A stretch of DNA of 64,000 nucleotides from Hyphomicrobiales bacterium (GCA_900471525.1 UCEZ01000011.1:62001-126000); one strand, 5' to 3'. Positions 42,175-51,519 are shown, numbered from the stretch's first letter. Notes: generated by a model from the sequence alone, not told the origin. A program made the numbers and translations.

Positions 42175-43410
42175 TCACGCGAACAACTGCTTCAAATGAT
42201 CATTCAAAAACCGGCCTTCCGGATCGAGCTTGTTGCGTAGTGCCCGGAAATCCCCGGCGCGCGGGTAAAGCGCGGTCACATCCTCGGCCCCTAAGAAATG
42301 CAGCTTGCCCCAATGCGGGCGGGAGCCGAATTGGCGCAGGATGTCGTCGACGTCCTTCAGGTAGTTCCAGTAATCCGTGCCGGGCTGGCCCGAGACCGAG
42401 AGGGTGATCGAATCCTGTTCGAAGAACGGGCTGATCCAGCCGCCGTCGCCGGCGGTGAAGCGGTATTCGATCGGATAGATGCAAGTCGGGTGCTTCTCCA
42501 ACATCAGCTTGCGCACTTCCATGCAGGCCTGCTTGCCGTATCCGACCGGCACGGCATATTCCAGTTCGTGGAAGTTCGGCACATATTCGATCGGGTAGAT
42601 TTCCGAGGAATAGGCGATCTTCTCGAAGGCGCTTTCCATTGGCGGCCGATCGGTGATGTCGATGGTCTTCATCTCGCAGACGTCGGACAGGCTGGTCGTT
42701 GTCGAGACAGACGATGTGTCCGGCAGGCAGTAGCAATGGCGGCTTTCCGGCACGGGGCACCAGAAGAAGCCGAAATGGCGGTGGTTGGCGGCCAGATCGT
42801 CGTGTTGCTCCATACATTCGTCGAAGGTGCAGCGCCACAGCTTCTCATGCAGATTATAGCTGTCCATCACCTGCAGGGTTATTTCGGAGATGACGCCGAG
42901 CATGCCGATCGAGACGCGGGCCGCGTTCAGCATATCGGGTTCACTATCGTCGATGGCAAGGATGCTGCCGTCCGGCTGCACCAGCCGCATGCCGACGATC
43001 TGGGACGCCATGTTGCCAAGCTTGAGACCGGTGCCGTGCGTGCCAGTGGTGAGGGCACCCGCCAGCGCCTGGCTGTCGATATCGCCCTGGTTGATCATCG
43101 ACAGGCCGCTGCGCTTCAAGGCCTTGCCGAGCGTATTGATCGTCGTTCCGGCATGGACGGAGACCCTTTTGCGCGCGGTGTCGATGTTGGTGATGCCCTG
43201 CAGGCCGGACAGCGTCAGGTGCAGGCCGCTGGTCAGCGCCACCGGTGTAAACGAGTGCCCGGAACCGGCACAGCGCACGTTTAGACCATTCGAAGTGGCC
43301 TCGCGTACCATTTCGGCAAGTGCCGCCTCACTATCCGGCGCGCCCCTGTGCCGGACGATACAAGATTGATTTCCGACCCAGTTGCGCCAGTGACCGCCTG
43401 CTTCCATCAT
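42175..43410 (-). CDS. FAD-dependent sugar-1,4-lactone oxidase (D-arabinono/L-gulono-lactone oxidase family)
   Basis: The 411-residue protein has an N-terminal PCMH-type FAD domain (VRCAGSGHSFTPVALTSGLHLTL; GDIDSQALAGALTTGTHGTG) and a C-terminal ALO domain with the signature HWGKLHFLG. The histidine expected to carry FAD covalently in some members sits in GSGHS. It would oxidise an aldonolactone with oxygen or another acceptor. Translation starts at one of two adjacent ATGs. It probably shares a transcript with the small phosphatase-like gene downstream. Confidence 0.87.
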   Translation of the reverse strand: MMEAGGHWRNWVGNQSCIVRHRGAPDSEAALAEMVREATSNGLNVRCAGSGHSFTPVALTSGLHLTLSGLQGITNIDTARKRVSVHAGTTINTLGKALKRSGLSMINQGDIDSQALAGALTTGTHGTGLKLGNMASQIVGMRLVQPDGSILAIDDSEPDMLNAARVSIGMLGVISEITLQVMDSYNLHEKLWRCTFDECMEQHDDLAANHRHFGFFWCPVPESRHCYCLPDTSSVSTTTSLSDVCEMKTIDITDRPPMESAFEKIAYSSEIYPIEYVPNFHELEYAVPVGYGKQACMEVRKLMLEKHPTCIYPIEYRFTAGDGGWISPFFEQDSITLSVSGQPGTDYWNYLKDVDDILRQFGSRPHWGKLHFLGAEDVTALYPRAGDFRALRNKLDPEGRFLNDHLKQLFA

Positions 43411-43422
43411 GTTCCCGCTTCC

Positions 43423-43830
43423 TTATAAAAATCTGCCAGATTGTTGGAAATCCTGGATTTTCTCCACCAGCCAAATCGCAATTTTTTCGACAGGCCCCGT
43501 GTAATCAGTGTCAAGAATGCACTTCCTCGGGTTGTTCGGATTAACAAGCAGGGAAATGGCGTTTCCCCGAGAATATGTCATCGCATCGTTGGAGCCCGTA
43601 TTGATCGTTCGAATATGAAATTCGCCGTTCAATTGAAATCGCACAACAATAACGATGCTTGCTTCACTTCCAGGTGGAGGGACATGACAGTCAACTATAG
43701 AGGTATCGATCGAAATCCACTTGCCTCGCAAATACAACTGTCGTGCCCTGCAACTGATGTAGGTCCCAAAAATCAAGACAAGCAGCGCGAAAAAATTGAC
43801 AAAGGCATTTCCCAATTGAGTTCCAGCCAC
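43423..43830 (-). CDS. DUF3592-like membrane-anchored protein
   Basis: The 135-residue protein has one N-terminal membrane span (FVNFFALLVLIFGTYISC) and a beta-rich domain with the DUF3592 features (SRGNAISLLVNPNNPRKCIL). GTG start at 43830 with AAGGAAG upstream. The gene is visibly more AT-rich than its neighbours and has no assigned function; recent acquisition is possible. It sits between a lactone oxidase and an SDR on the same strand. Confidence 0.65.
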   Translation of the reverse strand: MAGTQLGNAFVNFFALLVLIFGTYISCRARQLYLRGKWISIDTSIVDCHVPPPGSEASIVIVVRFQLNGEFHIRTINTGSNDAMTYSRGNAISLLVNPNNPRKCILDTDYTGPVEKIAIWLVEKIQDFQQSGRFL

Positions 43831-43842
43831 TGCGCTTCCTTT

Positions 43843-44610
43843 TCACATCGCCGTAAAACAATTATCGACGAACAGATGCGTACCGTTGACGAAGCTTGAC
43901 TCGTCGCTGGCCAGGAAAAGCGCGGCCTTTGCCACCTCCATCGGATCGCACATGCGGCCCTGCTGCGCGGCGATTGCAGCATCGGAAACATCGACGCCGT
44001 ATTTGGCGAGGCCCACCAGTTCGCGCTTGCCGTGGTCGGTGGCGATGAAGCCGGGGCAGACGGCGTTGGAGCGGATGCCGCGATCGCGGAATTCGACGGC
44101 GATGGCGCGGGCGAACATATGGCAGGCGCCCTTAGTCGTGTCGTAGAGCACCTCCATCGGCGTCGCGGCGACCGCCGAAATGGAGGAGGTCGAGACGATG
44201 CTGCCGCCACCGGCAGCCAGCATGCCCGGCAGCACGGCCTTGGTCATCAGGAACATCGAGCGCACGTTGACGGCCATCAGCCGGTCCCATTCGTCCTCTT
44301 CCGTTTCGAGGAAGGGGCCGACGGCCAGAATGCCGGCATGATTGAAGAGAACGGTGATGGCGCCGAAAGCATCCTCAACGGCCTTCACCGCCGATTTCAC
44401 CTGTGAGGAGACAGACACGTCCGCAGGTGCGAAGACGGCCTGCCCGCCCTCGGCGCGGATCGCAGCTGCGACTTCCTCGCCCTTGCTGCGCGGTAGGTCA
44501 ACGATGCCGACGCGGGCGCCTTCGCGGGCGAAAAGCTGGGAGGCGGCAAGTCCGCATCCTCCGGCACCCCCGCTGATCAATGCGGTCTTTCCAGCCAGAC
44601 GTCCAGTCAT
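43843..44610 (-). CDS. SDR-family oxidoreductase
   Basis: The 255-residue classical SDR has a glycine loop of the form SGGAGGCG (residues 13-20), NHAG (LFNHAGILA), the catalytic serine in STSSISA and YDTTK. ATG 44610 was chosen because GGGGGAGA lies at proper spacing; ATG 44616 is two codons upstream. Its substrate is unknown. Upstream is the ptsN terminator, so it has its own promoter. Confidence 0.85.
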   Translation of the reverse strand: MTGRLAGKTALISGGAGGCGLAASQLFAREGARVGIVDLPRSKGEEVAAAIRAEGGQAVFAPADVSVSSQVKSAVKAVEDAFGAITVLFNHAGILAVGPFLETEEDEWDRLMAVNVRSMFLMTKAVLPGMLAAGGGSIVSTSSISAVAATPMEVLYDTTKGACHMFARAIAVEFRDRGIRSNAVCPGFIATDHGKRELVGLAKYGVDVSDAAIAAQQGRMCDPMEVAKAALFLASDESSFVNGTHLFVDNCFTAM

Positions 44611-44723
44611 GCCCATTCTCCCCCTTTTCGTGTCGGGGGAGTATTGTCGAGCCGTCGGGTCGTGTCGATATCTCTTTGAATGCGGACCAATAATTTTCAT
44701 TTGCCGGCAAGACATCGGCCAGA

Positions 44724-44755
44724 ACAAAAAAAGCGCAGCCTTGCGACCGCGCTTT
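44724..44755 (-). terminator. Intrinsic terminator of ptsN
   Basis: On the minus strand AAAGCGC and GCGCTTT enclose an inner helix capped by a GCAA tetraloop (44730-44755), followed by a run of seven T (44724-44730). It lies 24 bases after the ptsN stop. Confidence 0.85.
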
Positions 44756-44778
44756 CACAACCTAGTCAGCGTAGCCAA

Positions 44779-45243
44779 TCAGGCTGCGTTGGAGGCCTGG
44801 TCGTCGCTGAGGAAGGCGTAGATCGCCGTCGCCGAATCCGTCGCCCTCAGCCGGGCAACCATGTCCGGGTCGCGCAGGACGCGTGCAATCCGGGAGAGTG
44901 CCTTCAGGTGATCAGCGCCAGCCCCTTCGGGCGCAAGCAGCAGGAAGACAAGATCGACCGGCTGGTCGTCCAGCGCTTCGAAATCGACCGGTGATTCAAG
45001 ACGTGCAAAAATCCCGACGATCGACGACAAGTGGCTGAGCTTGCCGTGCGGGATCGCAATGCCGTTGCCGACACCGGTGGAGCCCAGTCGTTCGCGTTGA
45101 AGGATGACGTCGAATATTTCCCGTTCGGGAAGTCCCGTAATCTTGGATGCTTTTGCCGCCAATTCCTGAAGCAACTGCTTCTTCGAATTGGCCTTCATGG
45201 CCGGAAGTATCGCATTCTGCTGCAGCAAGCCTGCCAATGCCAT
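44779..45243 (-). CDS. ptsN: Nitrogen-regulatory phosphotransferase protein EIIA(Ntr)
   Basis: The 154-residue EIIA domain carries the phosphoryl-accepting histidine H66 in GIAIPHGKLSHL. In rhizobia it is the end point of the PTS(Ntr) relay (PtsP-Npr-PtsN) and regulates potassium and nitrogen functions by protein binding rather than sugar transport. GAGGACAAAAGA precedes the ATG. It follows hpf and rpoN, the standard order. Confidence 0.95.
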   Translation of the reverse strand: MALAGLLQQNAILPAMKANSKKQLLQELAAKASKITGLPEREIFDVILQRERLGSTGVGNGIAIPHGKLSHLSSIVGIFARLESPVDFEALDDQPVDLVFLLLAPEGAGADHLKALSRIARVLRDPDMVARLRATDSATAIYAFLSDDQASNAA

Positions 45244-45369
45244 TCTTTTGTCCTCGTTCGCAGGTAGGAACCGCTACGCCCGGCAAAATGCCGGACGGCG
45301 GTCCCATCCATCTTTCTCTCGGCGGTTTCCAGGCAGACCGTCAACGATCTACCACGCATCCACCACCAG

Positions 45370-45411
45370 AAAAAAGCGGTCGTTCGATCACCGGCCTGCC
45401 GGTAATCGAAC
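45370..45411 (-). terminator. Stable hairpin after hpf, probable terminator or attenuator
   Basis: Positions 45382-45395 and 45398-45411 are 14-base arms matching at 13 positions. On the minus strand a run of six T (45370-45375) follows seven bases later. It lies just past the hpf stop and may lower read-through into ptsN. Confidence 0.6.
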
Positions 45412-45419
45412 TGATCCAC

Positions 45420-45995
45420 TTAGCCCTTGATATTGGCTGCATCAATCCAGCCAATGTTTCCATCGTTGCGTCGATAGACGATATTCAACTGCTCATTGCC
45501 AGGACTACGGAACATCAGAACGGGATCATCCGTCATGTCGAGCGCCATCACGGCGTTTGCGACAGACATCGTCTTCAGTTGTTTTGAACTCTCCGCAACG
45601 ATCGTCGGTGCATAATTATCCGGAAGCTCATCGTCTTCATCGGGCACTGAATCCATTACGGTGTAGGCTACTTCGGCAAATCCAGCATGGCCGTTGCCAT
45701 TGTGGTGATCCTTGAGCTTCCGCTTGTACCGGCGGATGCGTTTGGCAATCCGTTCTGACGCTGCGTCAAATGCGGCTTGCGGGTCGTTCGCTTCGCCGCT
45801 CGCCTGCAAGGCGGCACCAGAATCGAGGTGTATCTTGCAATCGGCGTTGAAACGAGACCCAGACTTTTCCACAGTGACCTGGCTTGAATATCCTCCGTCA
45901 AAATATTTGGTTACGGCCTGTTCGATCTGGTCTTCGATCCGCAGACGGAACGTTTCACCGATTTCCATATGTTTACCGGATACACGCACACTCAT
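45420..45995 (-). CDS. hpf: Ribosome hibernation promoting factor, long form
   Basis: The 191-residue protein has an N-terminal S30AE/YfiA domain (VRVSGKHMEIGETFRLRIEDQ; SGEANDPQAAFDAASERIAKRIRRYKRKL), a linker, and the C-terminal extension (MALDMTDDPVLMFRSPGNEQLNIVYRRNDGNIGWI) that joins two 30S subunits into 100S dimers. A GAGAGG site precedes the ATG. It lies between rpoN and ptsN as in most alphaproteobacteria. Confidence 0.95.
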   Translation of the reverse strand: MSVRVSGKHMEIGETFRLRIEDQIEQAVTKYFDGGYSSQVTVEKSGSRFNADCKIHLDSGAALQASGEANDPQAAFDAASERIAKRIRRYKRKLKDHHNGNGHAGFAEVAYTVMDSVPDEDDELPDNYAPTIVAESSKQLKTMSVANAVMALDMTDDPVLMFRSPGNEQLNIVYRRNDGNIGWIDAANIKG

Positions 45996-46153
45996 GGAGT
46001 TTCCTCTCTTTTCGTGATTTGCGCAGCCAGTCTATTCCAACCGCATCCGTCATCCAAGCATTTCACGCACGCAAACGAATTTTGCGTCAGAACAGTCTGG
46101 ATTTGGAGGGATATGCTTAAGGCAGGCTCTCTGTCCGTGCCCATTGCGGCCGC

Positions 46154-46182
46154 CTCATACTACCGGTTGTTGTTAGAGTCAA
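46154..46182 (-). promoter_or_regulatory. Probable promoter of hpf
   Basis: Reading the minus strand, TTGACT (46182-46177) and TATGAG (46159-46154) are separated by 17 bases, in the 292-base rpoN-hpf spacer. This suggests that hpf can be expressed apart from rpoN. Confidence 0.6.
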
Positions 46183-46287
46183 TGAAACAGTTAAGAAACT
46201 TGGAATGTTCAGTCTTGAGCCTGTTGATGGCCGGCATAGCGGGGATAACACCGGCTGTTCGAATGGTTGTGGTCGAACCTTTGAATC

Positions 46288-47862
46288 TCATGCGGAGACC
46301 TTGGCAATTGCTCGTTTTTCCCGCCGGCGCTGGACGGAGGAGGGGATGTTCATCGCTTCACGATATTTCGCCACAGTTCTGCGGGCGATGTCCACGCCAC
46401 CTTTCCTCAGTATATCGACGATATCGTCATCCGAAAGGACAGCGTCCGGGCTTTCCAGCACGATCATGTTGCGGATGCGGTGGCGTACGGATTCCGCCGA
46501 ATGGCCGTCGCCTCCCTCAGCCGACCCGATCGAGACGGTGAAGAAGTATTTCAGTTCGAACAGGCCGCGCGGCGTCAGCATGTATTTGTTCGAGGTGACG
46601 CGGCTGACGGTCGATTCATGCATCTTGATGGCATCGGCGACGGTCTTCAGGTTGAGCGGACGCAGGTGGTCGACGCCGTTCACCAGGAAGGCATCCTGCT
46701 GGCGCACGATCTCTGTCGCCACCTTCATGATCGTCTTGGCGCGCTGGTCGAGGCTGCGGGTCAGCCAATTCGCAGTCTGCAGGCACTCGGTCAGGAAAGC
46801 GTGGTCGGCGCTGTTCTTCGGCGCGTGCCGCGAGACGGTCGCATAATATGTCTGGTTGACGAGAACGCGCGGCAGAGTGTCTGGATTGAGCTCCACCGCC
46901 CAGCTGCCGTCCTGCGCCGGACGCACGACGATATCCGGAACGATCGCCTCTGAGGGGCTTGCCTCGAAACTGGTGCCGGGCTTCGGGTCAAGCTTGCGGA
47001 TCTCCGCAAGCATGTCGATGAGGTCTTCCTCATCGACACCGCAGATGCGCTTCAGGCTGGCGAAGTCGCGCCGGGCGAGCAGTTCCAGATTGCCAAGAAG
47101 GGCTGCCATGGCCGGGTCAAGCCGGTCGCGCACGCGCAGCTGGATGGCCAGACACTCGCTCAGGGTGCGGGCGAAGACGCCGGGCGGGTCAAGCTGTTGC
47201 AGACTGTCGAGAACCCGCGCCACATCGGCCGTCGGGCAGCCGAGCCGTTCGGCCATCTCCGCGATATCCGCATGCAGGTAGCCGGCGTCGTCGAGCTGGT
47301 CGATCAGGTGCTGGGCAATAAGAAGATCGGCCGCGCCGTGCACGCTGAAAGGAACCTGCTCGTTGAGGAAATCGCGTAGCGTCACGCGGTTGGCGACGAA
47401 ATCGTCGAGATCGTAGCCGTCGCTGCTTTCGCCTTCGCCGCCGCCGGGCATGGACTTCCACTGGCTGAGCAGCTCCGGCGCATCGGCGCGCTGCGGCGTC
47501 GTATCGTCGGGAAAGACATTCTCGAAATTGGCGTCGAGTTGCTCGCTCATCCGCTCGCCGGTCGCAGAAGTGGTACTATCATAAACGTCACCCAGCGGGT
47601 CGAAGGCGGCACCTTCGGCATTGTCGCGGTCGCCGCGCTCATCCGAAGTGATATGGAGTTCGTCCTTGCCGTGCCGGTCCATGCCGGAGGGCGCATCGTC
47701 GTTGACAGCGAATTCGAGCAGGGGGTTTTTCTCGACTTCCAGCTCGATGAACTGGTTCAGTTCAAAATGCGTCATCTGCAGCAGCTGGATCGACTGCATC
47801 AGTTGAGGCGTCATGGCCAAGGTCTGGCTCTGACGCAGGAAGAGGCTGGCTGAAAGTGCCAT
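46288..47862 (-). CDS. rpoN: RNA polymerase sigma-54 factor
   Basis: The 524-residue protein has the glutamine-rich activator-contact region I (LFLRQSQTLAMTPQLMQSIQLLQ), an acidic region II, the core-binding region (NLKTVADAIKMHESTVSRVTSNKY, which is the helix-turn-helix part) and the RpoN box ARRTVAKYREAM near the C-terminus that reads the -24 promoter element. It directs nitrogen assimilation and, in symbionts, nif genes, always with an enhancer-binding activator. Confidence 0.97.
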   Translation of the reverse strand: MALSASLFLRQSQTLAMTPQLMQSIQLLQMTHFELNQFIELEVEKNPLLEFAVNDDAPSGMDRHGKDELHITSDERGDRDNAEGAAFDPLGDVYDSTTSATGERMSEQLDANFENVFPDDTTPQRADAPELLSQWKSMPGGGEGESSDGYDLDDFVANRVTLRDFLNEQVPFSVHGAADLLIAQHLIDQLDDAGYLHADIAEMAERLGCPTADVARVLDSLQQLDPPGVFARTLSECLAIQLRVRDRLDPAMAALLGNLELLARRDFASLKRICGVDEEDLIDMLAEIRKLDPKPGTSFEASPSEAIVPDIVVRPAQDGSWAVELNPDTLPRVLVNQTYYATVSRHAPKNSADHAFLTECLQTANWLTRSLDQRAKTIMKVATEIVRQQDAFLVNGVDHLRPLNLKTVADAIKMHESTVSRVTSNKYMLTPRGLFELKYFFTVSIGSAEGGDGHSAESVRHRIRNMIVLESPDAVLSDDDIVDILRKGGVDIARRTVAKYREAMNIPSSVQRRREKRAIAKVSA

Positions 47863-48267
47863 TCGGACGCGAAACTCCCCTTAATTCTCCGAGCTGGCCC
47901 TCATCTTCTCAAGGGGTGAAAGTGCCAGTTCTTCAACTGGCCCAAAAATTGCTTATTAATGGGGTTTGGTCAAGCGGTAGCGGAAAATAAGATGAATATC
48001 GAAGGGGATGGCTTTTTTGCACGCAATGCGCGTCTAAAATGATCAAAACAGGCAAATCCAGCCTGATTTCGTGCTTTCGACACACCGGTGCGAGTTCATC
48101 AGAATCGGGCAAATCCATCTATCGCAGGAGCGATATTGCGTTGCAGCATTCCCAATTACGCAAAAATTGCGCAATTCCGCCAACCGGTCAAGGGGCATGT
48201 TCCAGAAGCGGCAGATTTTTGTCTGTCGCCGCTGTTTCCGTTTACCATGTCGCGAAGGGATTAGGCC
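47863..48267. other. 405-base gap between lptB and rpoN; one hairpin, no gene
   Basis: No coding signal is convincing. A perfect stem GCCAGTT-CTTC-AACTGGC lies at 47924-47941, some 60 bases before the rpoN start on the minus strand; without a T-run it is more likely a leader hairpin than a terminator. The middle part (about 47950-48060) is AT-rich and probably holds the rpoN promoter, though I cannot place its boxes. Confidence 0.55.
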
Positions 48268-49077
48268 TCAAAGGCTGAAATTATCGCCGAGATAGAGGCG
48301 GCGGACATCGGGGTTGGTGACGATGTCGTTGGCCCGGCCATGTGTCAGGACTTCGCCCGCGTGGATGATATAGGCTCGGTCGATCAGCCCCAGCGTTTCG
48401 CGGACATTGTGGTCGGTGATCAACACGCCGATGCCGCGAGACGTCAGGTGCCGCACCAGCGCCTGAATGTCGGCGACCGAGATAGGATCGACGCCGGCAA
48501 ACGGTTCGTCGAGCAGCATGAAGGTCGGATCGGTCGCCAGTGCGCGGGCGATTTCCAGACGGCGGCGTTCGCCACCCGAAAGCGCAACCGCCGGCGACTT
48601 GCGCAAGTGGGAAATATTGAACTCGCCGAGCAGCTCGTTGAGCTTGCTTTCACGCCGCTCCCGGTTCTTGTCGTGAACCTCGAGAACGGCACGGATGTTG
48701 TCCTCGACGGTCAGGCCGCGAAAGATCGAAGCTTCCTGAGGCAGATAGCCGACGCCAAGGCGGGCGCGACGATACATCGGCATCGACGTGACATCGTTGC
48801 CGTTGATCTCGATCGAGCCTTCATCGACCGGCACGAGGCCGGTGATCATATAGAAACAGGTCGTCTTGCCGGCGCCGTTCGGCCCGAGAAGACCGACGGC
48901 TTCGCCGCGGCGCACGACCAGCGACACGCCATCGACGACCCGGCGCCCGCGATAGGCTTTCGTCAAGCCGCGCGCGATCAGCGTACCTTCATAACGCGCC
49001 TTGTCGACGACGCGGGCAGACGCGGCCGCTTCGGGTTTGCCGCCCCGTTTGCGTTTGTGAAGAAAGGGAATGTTCAC
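48268..49077 (-). CDS. lptB: LPS export ABC transporter ATP-binding protein
   Basis: The 269-residue ATPase powers LPS extraction by LptFG. It has Walker A GLLGPNGAGKTT, the LptB-type Q-loop GYLPQEASIFR, signature ALSGGERRRLEIARAL and Walker B FMLLDEPFAGVDP. The N-terminus has the rhizobial extra basic stretch (HKRKRGGKPEA). The start is taken as GTG 49077. An ATG at 49091 that overlaps the lptA stop opens only a five-codon frame that ends exactly over this GTG, so the true start is uncertain. Confidence 0.93.
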   Translation of the reverse strand: MNIPFLHKRKRGGKPEAAASARVVDKARYEGTLIARGLTKAYRGRRVVDGVSLVVRRGEAVGLLGPNGAGKTTCFYMITGLVPVDEGSIEINGNDVTSMPMYRRARLGVGYLPQEASIFRGLTVEDNIRAVLEVHDKNRERRESKLNELLGEFNISHLRKSPAVALSGGERRRLEIARALATDPTFMLLDEPFAGVDPISVADIQALVRHLTSRGIGVLITDHNVRETLGLIDRAYIIHAGEVLTHGRANDIVTNPDVRRLYLGDNFSL

Positions 49078-49090
49078 AGTGCGGTCTGCA

Positions 49091-49651
49091 TCAGTTCGTT
49101 TTCTGGGACTTCGGGTCGAGCTGAATCTGGACCCGGCCACCGCAGGCCTCTAACTGAGCCTCGCCTGTGTCCATCTGGACGTTCAACTGGCATCCGGTAA
49201 AGACGTTCTTGCCTTCCGACAGCACCACCTGCTTGCCCTTCAGAACCAGCGTTTGCGCCGTCATGTTGAACTCGCCTGTGTCGGCGGTCGCCTGCTGCGT
49301 GCCCGACTGCAGGAACACCTTCTGGCTGACTTCGATACGATCGATATCGGCATTGCCGCCGGAGATCGCGCCGCCGCCCTTCTTGTAAAAAACCACCATG
49401 TTGCCGGCCTGCAGCGTCGTCGTTCCCTGAACGACCTTGACGTTGCCGGTGAACATGGCCTTGCTTTCCGCGTCCTTGATTTCCAGCTTGTCGCTTTCGA
49501 TCTGGATCGGCTCGTCGTTGGAGAGTTCGAGCCCCTTCATCTTGCTTGCTGTCGCCTGAGCGGCAGCTGGCGAAATGGAGGCGCTGGCAAAAAGACTTAA
49601 GACAATGAATGTTCCGGCAAGCCGAAAGGAAAGGGCGGAAATAGCCGACAT
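49091..49651 (-). CDS. lptA: Periplasmic LPS transport protein
   Basis: The 186-residue protein begins with a signal peptide (cleaved after about residue 31, in SPAAAQA) and has the OstA/LptA beta-jellyroll (PIQIESDKLEIKDAESKAMF, TGNVKVVQGTTTLQAGNMVV). It forms the bridge that carries LPS across the periplasm. It starts 15 bases after lptC and ends 13 bases before lptB, all on one transcript. Confidence 0.93.
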   Translation of the reverse strand: MSAISALSFRLAGTFIVLSLFASASISPAAAQATASKMKGLELSNDEPIQIESDKLEIKDAESKAMFTGNVKVVQGTTTLQAGNMVVFYKKGGGAISGGNADIDRIEVSQKVFLQSGTQQATADTGEFNMTAQTLVLKGKQVVLSEGKNVFTGCQLNVQMDTGEAQLEACGGRVQIQLDPKSQKTN

Positions 49652-49666
49652 ATGTGCACCGGTTTT

Positions 49667-50335
49667 CTAGTTGGCGGTTTTGCGGATGGTTTTGGGATCG
49701 ACGACGACCTTGACCATGCCTTCAAATGTAACAATGTGTCCCTTATCCGTCATTCTCAGCGACTGTGCAACAATGGAACCGCCGTTCATGCTGATTGCAA
49801 TCGGCTTCTTGGTTTCCATCTCGCCGGCATTGATATCGAGATAAGCCGCCTGGAAGTCGGCGACAAGGCCGTTGTTCATGGTGATGCTGAAAGGGGCGTT
49901 CATATTCAACGTGTTGCCGCCCCGGTCATAGATGCCGCTGGTCGCCTCGACGGTGGCGATCAGCGTGTCGTTGACCGGCATTTCGGCATGGATTGTCTCA
50001 AGGGTGATGATGTCGGGATTGGCGATGTCCTGCAGCGCACGTACCGCCTTCATCGAATAGCTGATGTCCTGCTTGTTGCGTCCGGATATTGCCGGGTTCT
50101 GCATGACGATCTTGCCGTTCTCGATCGTTGCGTTTTCGATCTGCAGGTTTTCCGGCAGGAAGGCGCGCACCACGGAAACGGCAACGAAGATCGCCCCGAT
50201 CAGAACCGCCACAAGCGGCAGAATGATCTTCAGCCGCTTGACGCGCCGCGAATGGCGCGCGGCCATCGTATAGGCGTCGGCGAGGGTCGGCCCCGAATGC
50301 GGCAAAGCGCCGGACAATTGCACGTCATTCAGCAT
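49667..50335 (-). CDS. lptC: LPS transport membrane anchor protein
   Basis: The 222-residue protein has a cytoplasmic N-terminus with basic residues, a single membrane span (about 39-62: LKIILPLVAVLIGAIFVAVS) and a periplasmic LptC-type beta domain (ENLQIENATIENGKIVMQNP; NTLNMNAPFSITMNNGLVADF). It hands LPS from LptBFG to LptA. First gene of lptC-lptA-lptB; in many rhizobia a ribonuclease D gene precedes it, but here sppA is divergent. Confidence 0.88.
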   Translation of the reverse strand: MLNDVQLSGALPHSGPTLADAYTMAARHSRRVKRLKIILPLVAVLIGAIFVAVSVVRAFLPENLQIENATIENGKIVMQNPAISGRNKQDISYSMKAVRALQDIANPDIITLETIHAEMPVNDTLIATVEATSGIYDRGGNTLNMNAPFSITMNNGLVADFQAAYLDINAGEMETKKPIAISMNGGSIVAQSLRMTDKGHIVTFEGMVKVVVDPKTIRKTAN

Positions 50336-50559
50336 AAAATAGACCTGTTATTCAAAATGCACCGTGGCGCAAACGCGCTTACGTCCTGCCTGCCAACCGA
50401 TGTGAGTGACGTGAATATGGTGATTTTTTTGTCCGACGACAATGGAGGCGTGAATTTTGTTCAAACCGGGTTACATCGTAGCGGTGCTGGCGCTATTGAA
50501 TCGTGCGTTTCGTACAAAGGATTATTTGTCCTTGTGCCCTTGAACAGGAGGTAAAGACC

Positions 50560-51519
50560 ATGGATCAGCTTGCCATCGCCGACCGGCGCCAGCTTCGGCG
50601 GAAGCTCGGTTTCTGGCGGCTCGTGTCCATTGCGCTCGTGCTCTGCGCGGGCGTCGCGACCTATTTCTATTCGGGTGCGGGACAGGTAGGCGCCTTCAGC
50701 CGTCCGCATATCGCCAGAGTCAACATTTCCGGGATCATCCAGGACGACCGCGAGTTGCTGGATAGGCTGAACCGCATCGCTGAAACTGACGCGGTCAAGG
50801 CGCTCGTCGTTACCATTTCGTCGCCGGGAGGCACCACCTATGGCGGCGAAGTGCTGTTCAAGGCGATCCGCAAGGTCGCAGCCAAGAAGCCTGTCGTTTC
50901 CGATGTGCGCACACTGGCTGCCTCGGCCGGTTATATGATCGCGCTTGCCGGCGACCGCATCGTAGCTGGGGATAGCTCGATCACCGGTTCGATCGGCGTC
51001 CTTTTTCAGTACCCGCAATTCAAGACCTTGATGGACAAGATCGGCGTGTCGCTCGAAGAGATTAAATCGGCGCCGCTCAAGGCCGAGCCGTCGCCGTTCC
51101 ATCCGCCAAGCGACGACGCGAAGGCGGTGATCCAGGCGATGATCGACGACAGCTTCAACTGGTTCGTCGATCTCGTCGCCGATCGCCGCAAGATGCCGCG
51201 TGAAGAGGCGTTGAAGCTTGCAGACGGGCGCATTTTCACCGGTCGTCAGGCGCTCAAGCTAAAGCTGGTCGATGAGCTTGGCGGCGATGACGAAATCCGA
51301 GCCTTCCTTGGGAGCCGCAAGGTCGGCAAGGAACTCGACATTGTCGATTGGAAAGCACCCAGCTCTTCCTTGCCGTTTGGGCTTGGATCGGCCGCGGCCG
51401 TCTGGCTCAAATCCTTGGGATATGAAGCTTTTCCGTCTCTTGGCGGTCTCGAAAAATTGGGTCGCGAGAAGTTGTTTCTTGACGGTCTGGTTTCCGTTTG
51501 GCAGGTTGGCAGCGATTAA
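50560..51519 (+). CDS. sppA: Signal peptide peptidase SppA (short, 36-kDa type)
   Basis: The 319-residue protein has an N-terminal membrane anchor (residues 19-38) and one S49 peptidase domain. SSPGG begins the fold, the nucleophile is S122 in TLAASAGYMIALAGD, and the likely base lysine is K174 in SAPLKAEPSPF. It digests signal peptides left in the membrane. ATG 50560 is preceded by CAGGAGG. Followed by ihfB, as usual in rhizobia. Confidence 0.92.
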   Translation: MDQLAIADRRQLRRKLGFWRLVSIALVLCAGVATYFYSGAGQVGAFSRPHIARVNISGIIQDDRELLDRLNRIAETDAVKALVVTISSPGGTTYGGEVLFKAIRKVAAKKPVVSDVRTLAASAGYMIALAGDRIVAGDSSITGSIGVLFQYPQFKTLMDKIGVSLEEIKSAPLKAEPSPFHPPSDDAKAVIQAMIDDSFNWFVDLVADRRKMPREEALKLADGRIFTGRQALKLKLVDELGGDDEIRAFLGSRKVGKELDIVDWKAPSSSLPFGLGSAAAVWLKSLGYEAFPSLGGLEKLGREKLFLDGLVSVWQVGSD

